NCBI RefSeq assembly: GCF_025421775.1
Contig: NZ_JAOEFX010000012.1
Coordinates: forward strand, 97,526-161,525
Length of the DNA: 64,000 nt
Reading direction: 5' to 3'
From: Paenarthrobacter aurescens
GTDB lineage: Bacteria; Actinomycetota; Actinomycetes; Actinomycetales; Micrococcaceae
In this document: positions 55,072 to 63,929 of the stretch, piece by piece
How positions within the stretch are numbered: the stretch's first letter is position 1
Layout: every line of letters begins with the position of its first letter
Program-made: the position numbers and the translations under genes
The notes under the pieces: generated by a model
The model's database searches: none
The model's input: only the letters and a program-made list of their open reading frames with translations
Told to the model about the DNA's origin: nothing

Positions 55072-56413
55072 AGCAATCGGCGCCTATGACCTCGTTATCC
55101 GGGGCCAGCGCATCCTGACCACCGCCGGCCTCGCAGCCCGCGAAGTTGGCATCCGCGACGGCGTCATCGTCGCCATCGAACCCCTGGGCAACGGCCTGAC
55201 GGGTGACGAGGTCATCGAACTCGCAGACGACGAAACCCTCATCCCCGGCCTGGTGGACACCCACGTCCACGTCAATGAGCCCGGCCGCACCGAGTGGGAA
55301 GGCTTCGCCTCCGCCACGCGCGCCGCTGCAGCCGGTGGCGTGACCACCATCATCGACATGCCGCTGAACAGCATCCCGCCCACCACCAGCGTGGACGGCC
55401 TGGAGCAGAAGCGCGTCGTCGCCAAGGACCAGGCGTTCGTAGATGTCGGATTCTGGGGCGGTGCCATCCCCGGCAACAAGAGCGACCTCCGCCCGCTGCA
55501 CGACGAAGGCGTGTTCGGCTTCAAGTGCTTCCTCCTGCACTCCGGCGTGGACGAGTTCCCGCACCTCGATGCAGACGAGATGGAAGAGGACATGAAGGAA
55601 CTCAAGTCCTTCGACTCCCTCATGATCGTGCACGCCGAGGACTCCCACGCCATCGACCGTGCCCCGCACCCGGGCGGCGACCACTACGAGACCTTCCTGG
55701 CTTCCCGCCCGCGCGGTGCTGAGAACAAGGCCATCGCCGAGGTCATCGAGCGTGCCCGCTGGACCGGCGCCCGCGCCCACATCCTGCACCTCTCCTCCTC
55801 CGACGCGCTTCCCATGATCGCTTCGGCAAAGCGCGACGGCGTCAACCTCACCGTTGAGACCTGCCCGCACTACCTGACGCTCATGGCCGAAGAAATCCCC
55901 GACGGCGCCACGGCCTACAAGTGCTGCCCGCCCATCCGCGAGGCTTCCAACCGCGAGCTCCTCTGGAAGGGCCTGCAGGACGGCACCATCGACTGCATCG
56001 TCTCGGACCACTCCCCCTCCACACTGGATCTTAAGGACCTGGAAAACGGCGACTTCGCCGTGGCCTGGGGCGGCGTTTCCTCGCTCCAGCTGGGCCTCTC
56101 CCTGATCTGGACCGAAGCCCGCCACCGCGGCATCCCGCTGGAACAGGTCGTCTCCTGGATGGCCGAGAAGCCTGCCGCCTTGGCCCGCCTGCACAACAAG
56201 GGCCAGCTCGCCCTGGGCTACGACGCCGACTTCTCCATCTTCGCCCCGGACGAAGCCTTCGTTGTGGACGTCACCAAGCTCAAGCACAAGAACCCGATCA
56301 CGCCGTACGACGGCCGCCCCTTGGCCGGCGTCGTCCGCAAGACGTACCTGCGCGGCACCGCGATCGACGGCCAGAACCCCGGCGGCAAGCTGCTCCGCCG
56401 CGGCAACGTTTAG
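55064..56413 (+). CDS. allB: Allantoinase
   Basis: A 449-residue cyclic amidohydrolase that opens allantoin to allantoate. Metal-binding VDTHVHVNEPG, the carboxylated-lysine segment GFKCFLLHSG, HAEDSH, the ETCPHYL segment and the C-terminal SDHSPS are present and in order. Its position at the end of the glyoxylate genes links purine breakdown (allantoin to glyoxylate) with glyoxylate use. Confidence 0.95.
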   Translation: MSEAIGAYDLVIRGQRILTTAGLAAREVGIRDGVIVAIEPLGNGLTGDEVIELADDETLIPGLVDTHVHVNEPGRTEWEGFASATRAAAAGGVTTIIDMPLNSIPPTTSVDGLEQKRVVAKDQAFVDVGFWGGAIPGNKSDLRPLHDEGVFGFKCFLLHSGVDEFPHLDADEMEEDMKELKSFDSLMIVHAEDSHAIDRAPHPGGDHYETFLASRPRGAENKAIAEVIERARWTGARAHILHLSSSDALPMIASAKRDGVNLTVETCPHYLTLMAEEIPDGATAYKCCPPIREASNRELLWKGLQDGTIDCIVSDHSPSTLDLKDLENGDFAVAWGGVSSLQLGLSLIWTEARHRGIPLEQVVSWMAEKPAALARLHNKGQLALGYDADFSIFAPDEAFVVDVTKLKHKNPITPYDGRPLAGVVRKTYLRGTAIDGQNPGGKLLRRGNV

Positions 56414-56423
56414 GTCAACCGCC

Positions 56424-57194
56424 ATGGCAGTCAATGCCTACGGGCCGCCGCCGTCGCGAGGACCCGCAGCACGCGGAGCTTCCTCGGGACGACGGAACGG
56501 CCTGACCACACCTGGCCTGACCGCGCACGGGCTGGCTCTCTGGGTCAACCCGGCCGACGGTGACGAGATCGATCCTGAGGTCTGGGAACGGGCAGCACGC
56601 CTTGTGCTGGCCCGTGCCATGAAACTTGCCCCGGAGGCGGACGTCCGCATCTGGCCCGCCATCGGGGCAGAACACTCCGGCGTCGGCGACACTTCCTGGG
56701 GCGGCACTCCGCAGGAAGCCGCCGACGCCGGTACCAACGGTTCGCAGACAGCGACAGTAACGCTGGCCGATGCCCTCGCGGAGGCGCGTTCGAAGTCCGC
56801 TTCCGACGGCGATAGCGTCGCCGCCGGCGGCGACAGCACCGCCGTCGAGCCCGTAACGTTGGCAAGCCGCCGCAGCCAACTTGCGGTGGACCTCGCTGCT
56901 GAAGTAGTCCTGCTGGACGGCGAGCCGGTTGCCTTTACTGGCATGGAATACAAGCTGCTCCGCTACCTCGTGGTCAACTGCTCACGGGCCATCAGTCGTG
57001 AAGAATTGCAACGTTTTTTGGAGTCATTTGACCTCCCCGGCGCGGCATTTCGCTCGATCGACGTTTATGTTGGAAGGGTGCGGCGGAAGCTAGGCTCCGC
57101 CCGACACACCGTCGCCACCGTCCGTGGTGGCGGCTACCAGTTCGTGCCAGGCCCTTATGCCACGGTGCGCGGACCTGCGGAATACAGCATCTGA
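56424..57194 (+). CDS. Winged-helix regulator without receiver domain
   Basis: A 256-residue protein. The C-terminal 95 residues are an OmpR/PhoB-type DNA-binding domain (FTGMEYKLLRYLVVN, then FRSIDVYVGRVRRKLG, then TVRGGGYQFVP). No receiver domain precedes it; the first 150 residues hold a short conserved part (LALWVNPADGDEIDPEVWERAA) and an alanine/serine-rich linker. It begins 10 bp after allantoinase, so it may be co-transcribed and could control the operon. What signal it reads is unknown. Confidence 0.88.
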   Translation: MAVNAYGPPPSRGPAARGASSGRRNGLTTPGLTAHGLALWVNPADGDEIDPEVWERAARLVLARAMKLAPEADVRIWPAIGAEHSGVGDTSWGGTPQEAADAGTNGSQTATVTLADALAEARSKSASDGDSVAAGGDSTAVEPVTLASRRSQLAVDLAAEVVLLDGEPVAFTGMEYKLLRYLVVNCSRAISREELQRFLESFDLPGAAFRSIDVYVGRVRRKLGSARHTVATVRGGGYQFVPGPYATVRGPAEYSI

Positions 57195-57288
57195 TTTCGC
57201 TGTTCTACTTCATTGACTTCGCTCTTTGAATGATCGCTGTTGTTTGAAATGACCGCCGGTGCACACCGGTTGAATGTAAAGGATCGCC

Positions 57289-57756
57289 ATGACCCAGAAA
57301 CTCCTCGTCGGAACGCAAGCACCTGACTTCGCGCTTCTCGACGCCGACGGCACCAAGGTCTCGCTGTCCGATTACCGCGGACGCAACGTCATTGTGTACT
57401 TCTACCCGAAGGCAGCCACCCCCGGCTGCACCACCGAGGCTTGCGACTTCCGCGACAACCTCGCCAGCCTGCAGGGCAAGGGTTACGACGTCATCGGGAT
57501 CTCCCCGGACGCCCCGGAAGCCCTCTCCAAGTTCACGGGCGAATTCGCCCTGACTTTCCCGCTCCTCTCCGACGAAGACCACGCTGTGGCCCTCTCCTAC
57601 GGCGCTTGGGGCGAGAAGCTGGTTGACGGCGAAATCGTCGAAGGCCTGGTCCGCTCCACCGTAGTGCTCGACGGCGAAGGCACCGTCAAGCTCACCCAGT
57701 ACCAGGTCAGCGCGCAGGGCCACGTCCAGGCACTCAAGGAAGAGCTGGGCGTCTAA
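57289..57756 (+). CDS. bcp: Thioredoxin-dependent thiol peroxidase (BCP/PrxQ type)
   Basis: A 155-residue peroxiredoxin. The active site PKAATPGCTTEACDFRD gives Cys47 as the peroxidatic and Cys52 as the resolving cysteine, the arrangement of BCP/PrxQ enzymes that remove peroxides with thioredoxin. AAAGGATC precedes the ATG. It stands alone and ends near a strong terminator and two GTGAGAGAG-type repeats. Confidence 0.95.
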   Translation: MTQKLLVGTQAPDFALLDADGTKVSLSDYRGRNVIVYFYPKAATPGCTTEACDFRDNLASLQGKGYDVIGISPDAPEALSKFTGEFALTFPLLSDEDHAVALSYGAWGEKLVDGEIVEGLVRSTVVLDGEGTVKLTQYQVSAQGHVQALKEELGV

Positions 57757-57800
57757 CCCTCTCTCACCTCCAGCGTGTTTGAGCGGATCGCTCTCTCACC
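57757..57800 (-). repeat. Two GTGAGAGAG-type repeat units
   Basis: CCTCTCTCACC at 57758-57768 and GCTCTCTCACC at 57790-57800 are the reverse complement of the GTGAGAGAG motif that forms arrays at 61.8 and 63.9 kb. The spacing of 32 bp equals the unit length of those arrays. Confidence 0.65.
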
Positions 57801-57818
57801 TAACTGCACAATTCTTGT

Positions 57819-57848
57819 AACGCCCGCTCACTCTTGTGAGCGGGCGTT
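57819..57848 (+). terminator. Rho-independent terminator after bcp
   Basis: Perfect 13-bp arms AACGCCCGCTCAC and GTGAGCGGGCGTT flank TCTT, followed by TTC. It separates bcp from the partner-switching operon. Confidence 0.8.
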
Positions 57849-57902
57849 TCATATGCCTTGACTAAACGTGACAAATCTTCAGCAGCAGTAGTTAATGGAG
57901 CC

Positions 57903-59021
57903 ATGGTCTCTTCCACCCCCGTACGCCACGCTGTCGTCGTCGAAGATGACGCCGACATTCGCGGACTCCTCGTCCTCGTCCTCGAGCAGCTCGACTTTGT
58001 GGTGACCGAAGCACCTGACGGCCTGTCCGGCGTCGAAGCAGTCCGCAGTACGAACGCAGAACTCGTGACGTTGGACATCAACCTCCCGGACATCGACGGC
58101 ATGGAAGTCTGCCGCCGCCTCCGCGAATTTTCGGACGCCTACATCCTCATGCTGACGGCGCGGGCCGACGAGATCGACCGGCTCACCGGCCTGGACACCG
58201 GCGCGGACGACTACATCAACAAGCCCTTCAGCCCCAAAGAACTCCAAGCCCGCATCCGTGCCCTGTTCCGCCGGGCACGGACGCCTGCAGCACCCGCCGA
58301 GGACACCGGCCAAACGGACGAACTGGCCCGCGCGGCCGTCGTGCAGAAGAGCCTCCTCCCGCGGGAAACAGTCAGACTGGACGGATACGACGTCGCCGGC
58401 GCCTTCCGCCCGACCCGCAGCGTGGGTGGGGACTTCTACGACTGGTATCAGACCCGGGACGGCATGCACCTGACGTTCGCGGACGCCATGGGCAAGGGAA
58501 TGGGCGCGGCCTTGATCGCCGCCACCGTCCAAGCCGTGATGCGTTCAGTAGCGGACACCCCTGCCATGGATCAGGCTTTTGACTCCGCCAGCACCACCAT
58601 TACGTCGGACCTGGACCAGTCCGGTTCTTTCGTGACCATGTTCCACGCACGGTTGGATGCCCCCTCCGGCAAGCTCAGCTATATCGACGCCGGTCACGGG
58701 CTCGCCCTGCACATCCCGGCTGAGGGTCCGGTTCAGCGGCTGACCTCCGCCGGCCCGCCCGTCGGCATCCTGGACGGACAGCACTGGGTTTCCGCTGACC
58801 TTCAACTGGACCCCGGCGATTCGCTCGTGATCGTCAGCGACGGCGTGCTTGACGCCCACGCTTCGCTTGAAGACTTTGTCCGGAACGTGGAGAAGGCCGC
58901 GCGGAGCGAAGGAACGTCGGACGAGATCTGCGCCGCCCTCCTGGAGTTGGCTCCGGCGGCGACAGCGGAAGACGACGTGACCGCCGTCGTCGTTCGCCGT
59001 AAACCGGACGTCATCCGATAA
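57903..59021 (+). CDS. Response regulator with PP2C/SpoIIE phosphatase domain
   Basis: A 372-residue protein. The receiver domain (about residues 8-125) has the acidic pocket Glu14-Asp15-Asp16 and phosphoacceptor Asp58 in VTLDINLPD. After a linker the SpoIIE/PP2C-type phosphatase domain begins at about residue 150, with VGGDFYDWYQ, FADAMGKGMGAALIA and a late VSDGVLDAH. Such RsbU/RssB-like proteins dephosphorylate a STAS partner, and that gene is encoded two genes downstream. No histidine kinase gene is in the window. Confidence 0.92.
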   Translation: MVSSTPVRHAVVVEDDADIRGLLVLVLEQLDFVVTEAPDGLSGVEAVRSTNAELVTLDINLPDIDGMEVCRRLREFSDAYILMLTARADEIDRLTGLDTGADDYINKPFSPKELQARIRALFRRARTPAAPAEDTGQTDELARAAVVQKSLLPRETVRLDGYDVAGAFRPTRSVGGDFYDWYQTRDGMHLTFADAMGKGMGAALIAATVQAVMRSVADTPAMDQAFDSASTTITSDLDQSGSFVTMFHARLDAPSGKLSYIDAGHGLALHIPAEGPVQRLTSAGPPVGILDGQHWVSADLQLDPGDSLVIVSDGVLDAHASLEDFVRNVEKAARSEGTSDEICAALLELAPAATAEDDVTAVVVRRKPDVIR

Positions 59022-59039
59022 CTACACAAAAGGGGGATT

Positions 59040-61031
59040 GTGACACGTTTTTGGACTCGACTGCTGGTTGTCCTGACCGTCATTTTGGGCGTCAACTATG
59101 TGGCGTGGCGTTGGATGGCGTCGCTGAACTGGGACGCGTGGTGGATCGCGGTTCCGTTGGTGATCGCTGAAACGTACAGCCTCATCGACGTGATGCTGTT
59201 CGGCTTGACGGTGTGGAACCTCAAAATCCGGAAGCCGCCGCCCGCGCCACCGGAGACGGCCACGGTTGACGTCTTCATCACTACGTACAACGAGCCGCTG
59301 GACCTGGTGATGACCACGGCCCTGGCCGCCAAGGACATCCGCTGGCCGCACAGCACCTGGATACTCGACGACGGCGACCGCCCCGAGATGCGCCAACTCG
59401 CCGAGTCGAACGGGGTTGGCTACGTGACGCGCGGCGCGGATTGGACACCGGACATGCCGCGGCACGCCAAGGCGGGCAACCTGAACAACGCGCTCATGGT
59501 CACGTCGGGCGAGTACCTGTTGATTCTCGACGCCGACCAGATCCCCGAGCCGGACATCCTGGACAAGACGCTGGGCTACTTCAACGACGACCGCGTTGCC
59601 CTGGTCCAGACCCCGCAGTACTTCATCAACGTCCCGGCCGACGATCCCCTGGGCAGTCAGGCCCCGCTGTTCTACGGGCCCATCCAACAGGGGAAGGACG
59701 GCTGGAACGCAGCGTTCTTCTGCGGCTCGAATGCAATCCTCCGCCGGGAAGCCCTCATGCAGCTCGGCCTGGTGGGCTACGTCAAAGCTACGGAGAAGAG
59801 TGTCCGCCGGGCCCTCGCTGCGTCCCGTTCCGCGATCAAGAAGGCACGCCGCTCTGAAGAGGCCCGGAACCCGCTGGTGGAGCAGATGCTGAACCAGGTT
59901 GAAGCGGCCACGGAGACCGCCCAGACTGAACTGGAAGCCGGCGCATCCCTCAGCGAGATCACGTACCGTGTGCGCCGCAAAGTGGACGAAGCCGTGCGGA
60001 CCCTCGTGGCCGCCGACTTCTCCGCCCTGCAGGCCGACCTCGAAGAGATCGCCGCCATGGAACTCGCCCACGTCGGTGAGTCCGGCGTGACCACTGTGGC
60101 AAGTGACGCCGTCGACCGTATGTCCGGACGCGACTGGTCCCCCCTTGGTGCGCTCGAGTCGGTCCACGCCGTCCTGGACGCCATCTCCGTGGAACGCACC
60201 GACGAAGCCCAGCCGATCATGCCCCTGGCCACCATCTCGGTCACCGAGGACATGGCCACGGCCATGCGTATCCACTCCCTCGGCTGGAAGAGCGTCTACC
60301 ACCACGAAATCCTCGCCAACGGCCTGGCACCCGAAGACCTCAAAACCATGCTCACCCAGCGCCTCCGCTGGGCCCAAGGCACCATGCAGGTCCTCCTTCG
60401 CGAAAACCCCCTGGTCCAACCCCGGCTTTCCTGGGGTCAGCGGCTCATGTACTTCTCCACCATGTGGAGCTACCTGAGCGGCTTCGCGGCCGTGGTGTAC
60501 TTCGCGGCCCCCATCATTTACCTGACGCTCGGCATCCTCCCTGTGAGCAGCCTCAGCTGGGACTTCTTCATCCGGTTCATCCCGTTCATGGTGGTGAACC
60601 AGTTGCTGTTTGTGGTGGCCGGGCACGGTATCCCCACCTGGCGCGGACAGCAGTACAGCCTCGCGCTGTTCCCCACCTGGATCAAGGCCTGCACGACGGC
60701 GGCGCGGAACGTCTGGTTCGGACGTCCCCTCGGGTTTGCCGTCACCCCCAAGGCGCGGCAGAGCGGCGGCCCAAGCTGGAGCCTGATCCGGCCGCAGATC
60801 ATCGTGGCAGTGTTGTTGGCCGTGGCGCTTGTTGTCGGAGTTGCGCGTCTGCTCACCGGGCTGTCGGAGCCTTTGGGCACGCTGGTGAACGTGGCATGGG
60901 TGGCCTTCGACCTGGTGGTCCTGAGCGTGCTGGTCAAGGCAGTTTTGTACAAGGGATTCGTACCTGAAGGTGCTGGCCCTGAGGATGTTGGGCCGGAACG
61001 CCCCGAAGAGAGGAATGCAGATGCAGTTTAG
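59040..61031 (+). CDS. Cellulose-synthase-like glycosyltransferase with large insertion
   Basis: A 663-residue membrane glycosyltransferase of family 2, BcsA-like. Two N-terminal helices precede the catalytic domain with DDGDRPEMR, LILDADQIPEPD, FFCGSN (227-231), TED (402-404) and QRLRWAQG; four or five helices follow. In BcsA, FCGS and TED lie about 20 residues apart; here about 170 separate them, with a charged, helical stretch of some 150 residues (about 247-395). GTG 59040 is the start. It sits inside a partner-switching operon, so exopolysaccharide output may be controlled by it. Confidence 0.9.
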   Translation: MTRFWTRLLVVLTVILGVNYVAWRWMASLNWDAWWIAVPLVIAETYSLIDVMLFGLTVWNLKIRKPPPAPPETATVDVFITTYNEPLDLVMTTALAAKDIRWPHSTWILDDGDRPEMRQLAESNGVGYVTRGADWTPDMPRHAKAGNLNNALMVTSGEYLLILDADQIPEPDILDKTLGYFNDDRVALVQTPQYFINVPADDPLGSQAPLFYGPIQQGKDGWNAAFFCGSNAILRREALMQLGLVGYVKATEKSVRRALAASRSAIKKARRSEEARNPLVEQMLNQVEAATETAQTELEAGASLSEITYRVRRKVDEAVRTLVAADFSALQADLEEIAAMELAHVGESGVTTVASDAVDRMSGRDWSPLGALESVHAVLDAISVERTDEAQPIMPLATISVTEDMATAMRIHSLGWKSVYHHEILANGLAPEDLKTMLTQRLRWAQGTMQVLLRENPLVQPRLSWGQRLMYFSTMWSYLSGFAAVVYFAAPIIYLTLGILPVSSLSWDFFIRFIPFMVVNQLLFVVAGHGIPTWRGQQYSLALFPTWIKACTTAARNVWFGRPLGFAVTPKARQSGGPSWSLIRPQIIVAVLLAVALVVGVARLLTGLSEPLGTLVNVAWVAFDLVVLSVLVKAVLYKGFVPEGAGPEDVGPERPEERNADAV

Positions 61032-61353
61032 CTATGAGGTCAAAGACTCCTACGCGGAGGTGAAGAGCGTGGGGCGTTTGAACATGGTGGCAGCCCCCAA
61101 GCTCCGCGAGGTAGTGAATGAGGTCGTGGCCGGTGGATCCAGCCGGGTTGTGGTCAATCTTGCCGAGACCGACTTCATGGACTCTTCCGGCCTCGGGGCC
61201 CTCATCGGATGCCTCAAAGCAGCCCGGCAGGCAGGCGGCGACCTCCGCATCTCCGGTGTCCAACCGCAGGTAAAAATGGTCCTGGAGCTGACCAACATGG
61301 ACCGGGTGCTCACTTCCTACACCTCAGCCGAGGAGGCGTTCGGAGATGACTGA
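61021..61353 (+). CDS. STAS-domain anti-sigma factor antagonist
   Basis: A 110-residue STAS protein of the SpoIIAA/RsbV type. The phosphorylation motif FMDSSGLGALIG places the target serine at Ser55. AGAGAGGA precedes two ATG codons (61015 and 61021). It overlaps both the glycosyltransferase end and the kinase gene that follows. It should switch between the anti-sigma-type kinase and free or other partners. Confidence 0.92.
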   Translation: MQFSYEVKDSYAEVKSVGRLNMVAAPKLREVVNEVVAGGSSRVVVNLAETDFMDSSGLGALIGCLKAARQAGGDLRISGVQPQVKMVLELTNMDRVLTSYTSAEEAFGDD

Positions 61354-61765
61354 GGTCATTGCCCGCCGCGGTTTCCACGGGCCATCCAATGAGGAAGCGA
61401 TCGAATCCATCCACAACGAGCTGGACGCCCTGTGGGACGACGCTGCCTTTGTGCCGGACATGGACCGGATGACCTTTGCCACCGCAGTCATCGAGGCAGC
61501 GGCGAACATCGTGCAGCATGCGCTCCCTGTGGCAGAGAAGCCCGTGGAGATCGACGTGGACATCAGCGTCCGGCCCGCCCGGCTGGTCGCGAGGGTCAGC
61601 GCGTACAACGCCCGGGAGCCCTTCGCGAGCGACATGCAGGCTTCCATGCCGGATTCGGAAGCGGAGTCCGGCCGCGGGCTGGCACTCATCGAGGCCCTGG
61701 TGACCACGGTGACGTTCGAACGCCAGGACGGCACCAACACCTGGATCCTCACCCGCGACACCTGA
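61346..61765 (+). CDS. Anti-sigma factor-like ATPase kinase
   Basis: A 139-residue GHKL (HATPase) protein of the RsbW/SpoIIAB type. The N-box is ATAVIEAAANIVQHAL and the G-box region is SGRGLALIEALVTTV. It overlaps the STAS gene by 8 bp, which keeps the two in step. No sigma-factor gene is adjacent, so its target may be an unlinked sigma factor or the glycosyltransferase in the operon. Confidence 0.9.
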   Translation: MTEVIARRGFHGPSNEEAIESIHNELDALWDDAAFVPDMDRMTFATAVIEAAANIVQHALPVAEKPVEIDVDISVRPARLVARVSAYNAREPFASDMQASMPDSEAESGRGLALIEALVTTVTFERQDGTNTWILTRDT

Positions 61766-61904
61766 CCCTCTCTCACCCCTGACGCCCTTCCGACCGACCC
61801 TCTCACCCCTGACGCCCTCCCAACCGACCCTCTCTCACCCCTGACGCCCTCCCAACCGACCCTCTCTCACCCCTGACACCCTTCCGACTGACCCTCTCTC
61901 ACCT
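61764..61904 (-). repeat. 32-bp GTGAGAGAG tandem array A
   Basis: Four full units and one partial unit of 30-32 bp (61764-61795, 61796-61825, 61826-61857, 61858-61889, 61890-61904) start with GACCCTCTCTCACCCCTGAC. The reverse complement begins GTGAGAGAGGGTCGG. It starts at the end of the kinase gene and points opposite to array B at 63926. Confidence 0.85.
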
Positions 61905-61996
61905 TCACGGGTTGTTCTGCCCATCGCTAAGCGCAAGGCAACGTGAAAGCATTCGGTGAGATCCGCCGTCGAACATTAACTGAACCTGGGGACGAC

Positions 61997-62554
61997 ATGA
62001 ACCGCCGCATGCACCGAAACGCGTGGCCGCTGGCTGCTGCCCTGACGGTGGTGACTCTTGCTGCGGGATGCAGCGGTACCCCCGACGGACCAACCCGCGA
62101 ACCCAGCAGCGCGCCGGCAGTAACGGCCAGCCCGGCCACCTTGGCCGAGAGCACCGCCAAGTACGACACCCTGCGCGCCGAGCTGATTGCGGCGTTGGAG
62201 AAGCAGATGCCGGACATTACGTGGGCCGTGGACGATCCCGCCTCGGTGACCCAAAGCAAAGATGGCAAGTGCGTCTTCCATCCACAAACCATGAAAAGCA
62301 GTGCGGACATCGTTCAGCCGTCCAGGAACTTTGAAGAGGTCTTCGCTGCCGCCGACCCAATCCTCAAAAAGCACGGGTTCCCCGCATTCGACGGCACTGA
62401 CCCGGTCCCGGGCGGTTGGGTGGTAACCCGCAGCAGCGATGGGGTGGGCGCCACGGTCACTATCGAATCCAAGAGCCCGGCCTACCTGCGCATGACCGTT
62501 CCGGTGGATTCCGAAAGTTGCGACAACAACGCAACACGTGAGGAGGGCAAGTAA
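61997..62554 (+). CDS. Lipoprotein upstream of the WXG100-calpain gene
   Basis: A 185-residue lipoprotein. The signal peptide ends in LAAGC with Cys25, followed by a Ser/Thr/Pro linker and a soluble domain (ELIAALEKQMPDITWAVDD, then KCVFHPQTM). Its stop overlaps the start of the next gene (TAATG), so the two are coupled. No family recognised; a role in the activity or protection of the neighbouring protease is possible. Confidence 0.82.
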   Translation: MNRRMHRNAWPLAAALTVVTLAAGCSGTPDGPTREPSSAPAVTASPATLAESTAKYDTLRAELIAALEKQMPDITWAVDDPASVTQSKDGKCVFHPQTMKSSADIVQPSRNFEEVFAAADPILKKHGFPAFDGTDPVPGGWVVTRSSDGVGATVTIESKSPAYLRMTVPVDSESCDNNATREEGK

Positions 62555-63642
62555 TGCCGGGATTTTACGGTGCTGACATTGAACAACTGCGGGCACTCGC
62601 GAAGACCATGTCCAGGCACTCGGAACGGATGACCTCCCTGTCCACGGAGCTGGGTCACCTCATCAGCAATGCACGGTGGGATGGCCGGGACGCTGCGATG
62701 TTCCGGGCCTCGTGGGACTCCGAACACCGCCCCATGCTGAAGAAAATCTCCAGTGAACTGCAGACGCAGGCTAAGGAGCTGATCCGCAACGCGGATGAGC
62801 AGGACAAGTCCAGCTCGGGAGCGTCAGGGTCCTCGGGCTCTGATCATTCCGGGCGGGGCGATTCGAATCCGCCCGGCGACCCCGGTCCGCTGGACCCGGA
62901 CACGCCCGACGTCGATGTGCCCGGCGACGTCCGCAACGACCCCGACGCCGGCGACCCCAGCGACATCAACCAAGGACAGATCGGTGACTGCTGGCTGTTG
63001 GCCGGCATTGGCTCCGTGGCCCAGGTGTTGGAGCGCGAAGGCAAGCTGGACGAGTTCCTTGAGGAGCACATGCGTCCCGTCGGTGATCCCCCGACGCACT
63101 GGGTGGTCACCCTTTACGAAGACGGCGAGCCGGTGGAAGTCACTGTGGAGGCCAAGTCCACCGAAGGCGGCGTCCGGGGCGCCGATGGCGAACCCAACTG
63201 GCTTTCCATCTACGAGCGCGCGGCAGCTGAGCACCGCGGCGGATCCTACGACGACATCGACGGCGGGTTCAGCAACGAAGCCATGGAACTGATGACCGGC
63301 CAGTCCGCCGACAAGGACGGCGAGCTGGACCTGGACGAGATCGAGGACAAGCTCTCGGACGGCCAGGCGGTCTCGGTGGGTACCGAGGACACCCAGGATG
63401 ACGATTTCGACTGGGTGTGGGAGTCCGACGAAGTGAACCGCACCGACGTCGTGCCCAACCACGCGTACATAGTGGTTGACGTGAAGACCAACGACGACGG
63501 CGAGCGCGTTGTGGTGCTGGCCAACCCGTGGGGCCCTTCCGGGGGCACGCTGGATGGCGAGGACAAAGCGGGGACCTTGGAACTGACCGAGGACGAGTAC
63601 AAGGAAAACTTCGACTCCGTGTACTCAGTGGACGTGAAGTAA
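62554..63642 (+). CDS. WXG100-calpain-like protease fusion
   Basis: A 362-residue protein. Residues 1-90 are a helical WXG100-type domain with Trp42-Asp43-Gly44 in ARWDGRDAAMF. A Ser/Gly/Asp/Pro-rich linker follows (about 87-135), then a calpain-like cysteine protease domain: DINQGQIGDCWLLAGIGSVA with Cys146, VVPNHAYIVVDV with His303 and VLANPWG with Asn324, the full triad. This suits a protease effector exported by a type VII (Esx) system. It is very acidic. No Esx machinery is in the window. Neighbours are a lipoprotein and a small protein. Confidence 0.85.
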   Translation: MPGFYGADIEQLRALAKTMSRHSERMTSLSTELGHLISNARWDGRDAAMFRASWDSEHRPMLKKISSELQTQAKELIRNADEQDKSSSGASGSSGSDHSGRGDSNPPGDPGPLDPDTPDVDVPGDVRNDPDAGDPSDINQGQIGDCWLLAGIGSVAQVLEREGKLDEFLEEHMRPVGDPPTHWVVTLYEDGEPVEVTVEAKSTEGGVRGADGEPNWLSIYERAAAEHRGGSYDDIDGGFSNEAMELMTGQSADKDGELDLDEIEDKLSDGQAVSVGTEDTQDDDFDWVWESDEVNRTDVVPNHAYIVVDVKTNDDGERVVVLANPWGPSGGTLDGEDKAGTLELTEDEYKENFDSVYSVDVK

Positions 63643-63644
63643 GG

Positions 63645-63929
63645 ATGGCCGTGGAACAGCTGGTAACAGTCAAGCAAGGCATGCAGCCCACCTTCGACGG
63701 CGTCAAAGTGGGCGTGGTCAAAATCGGTATGGCCGACGGCGCCCCCGCTATCCAGTTCTGGATCCGGACCGCCGAACAACAGCGAAAGCAAGCCTTCCGC
63801 GAAGGCCAGTCGGTCACGCTGCCGGGCGCCGGTTTACTGACGATCACGTCCATTCAGCCCGCCGACGGCAGTACCGCTGCCTCCGCGACTTTAACGTACG
63901 ACGCCGGTCACGTCACCGACGGGAAGTGA
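63645..63929 (+). CDS. Small protein after the WXG100-calpain gene
   Basis: A 94-residue beta-rich protein starting 2 bp after the protease stop (TAAGGATGG). No signal peptide or membrane helix. No family recognised. Its place directly after a putative secreted protease fits an inhibitor or immunity protein, but that is only inference. Its TGA stop lies within the first repeat unit of array B. Confidence 0.7.
   Translation: MAVEQLVTVKQGMQPTFDGVKVGVVKIGMADGAPAIQFWIRTAEQQRKQAFREGQSVTLPGAGLLTITSIQPADGSTAASATLTYDAGHVTDGK

Noticed and set aside
59022..60626. Long open frame on the minus strand opposite the glycosyltransferase gene
   Set aside because: Histidine- and arginine-rich translation typical of antisense GC-rich frames; no ribosome-binding site or domain.
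61764..61904. Tandem 32-bp repeats considered as a CRISPR array
   Set aside because: Units are contiguous without unique spacers, and no cas genes are present.
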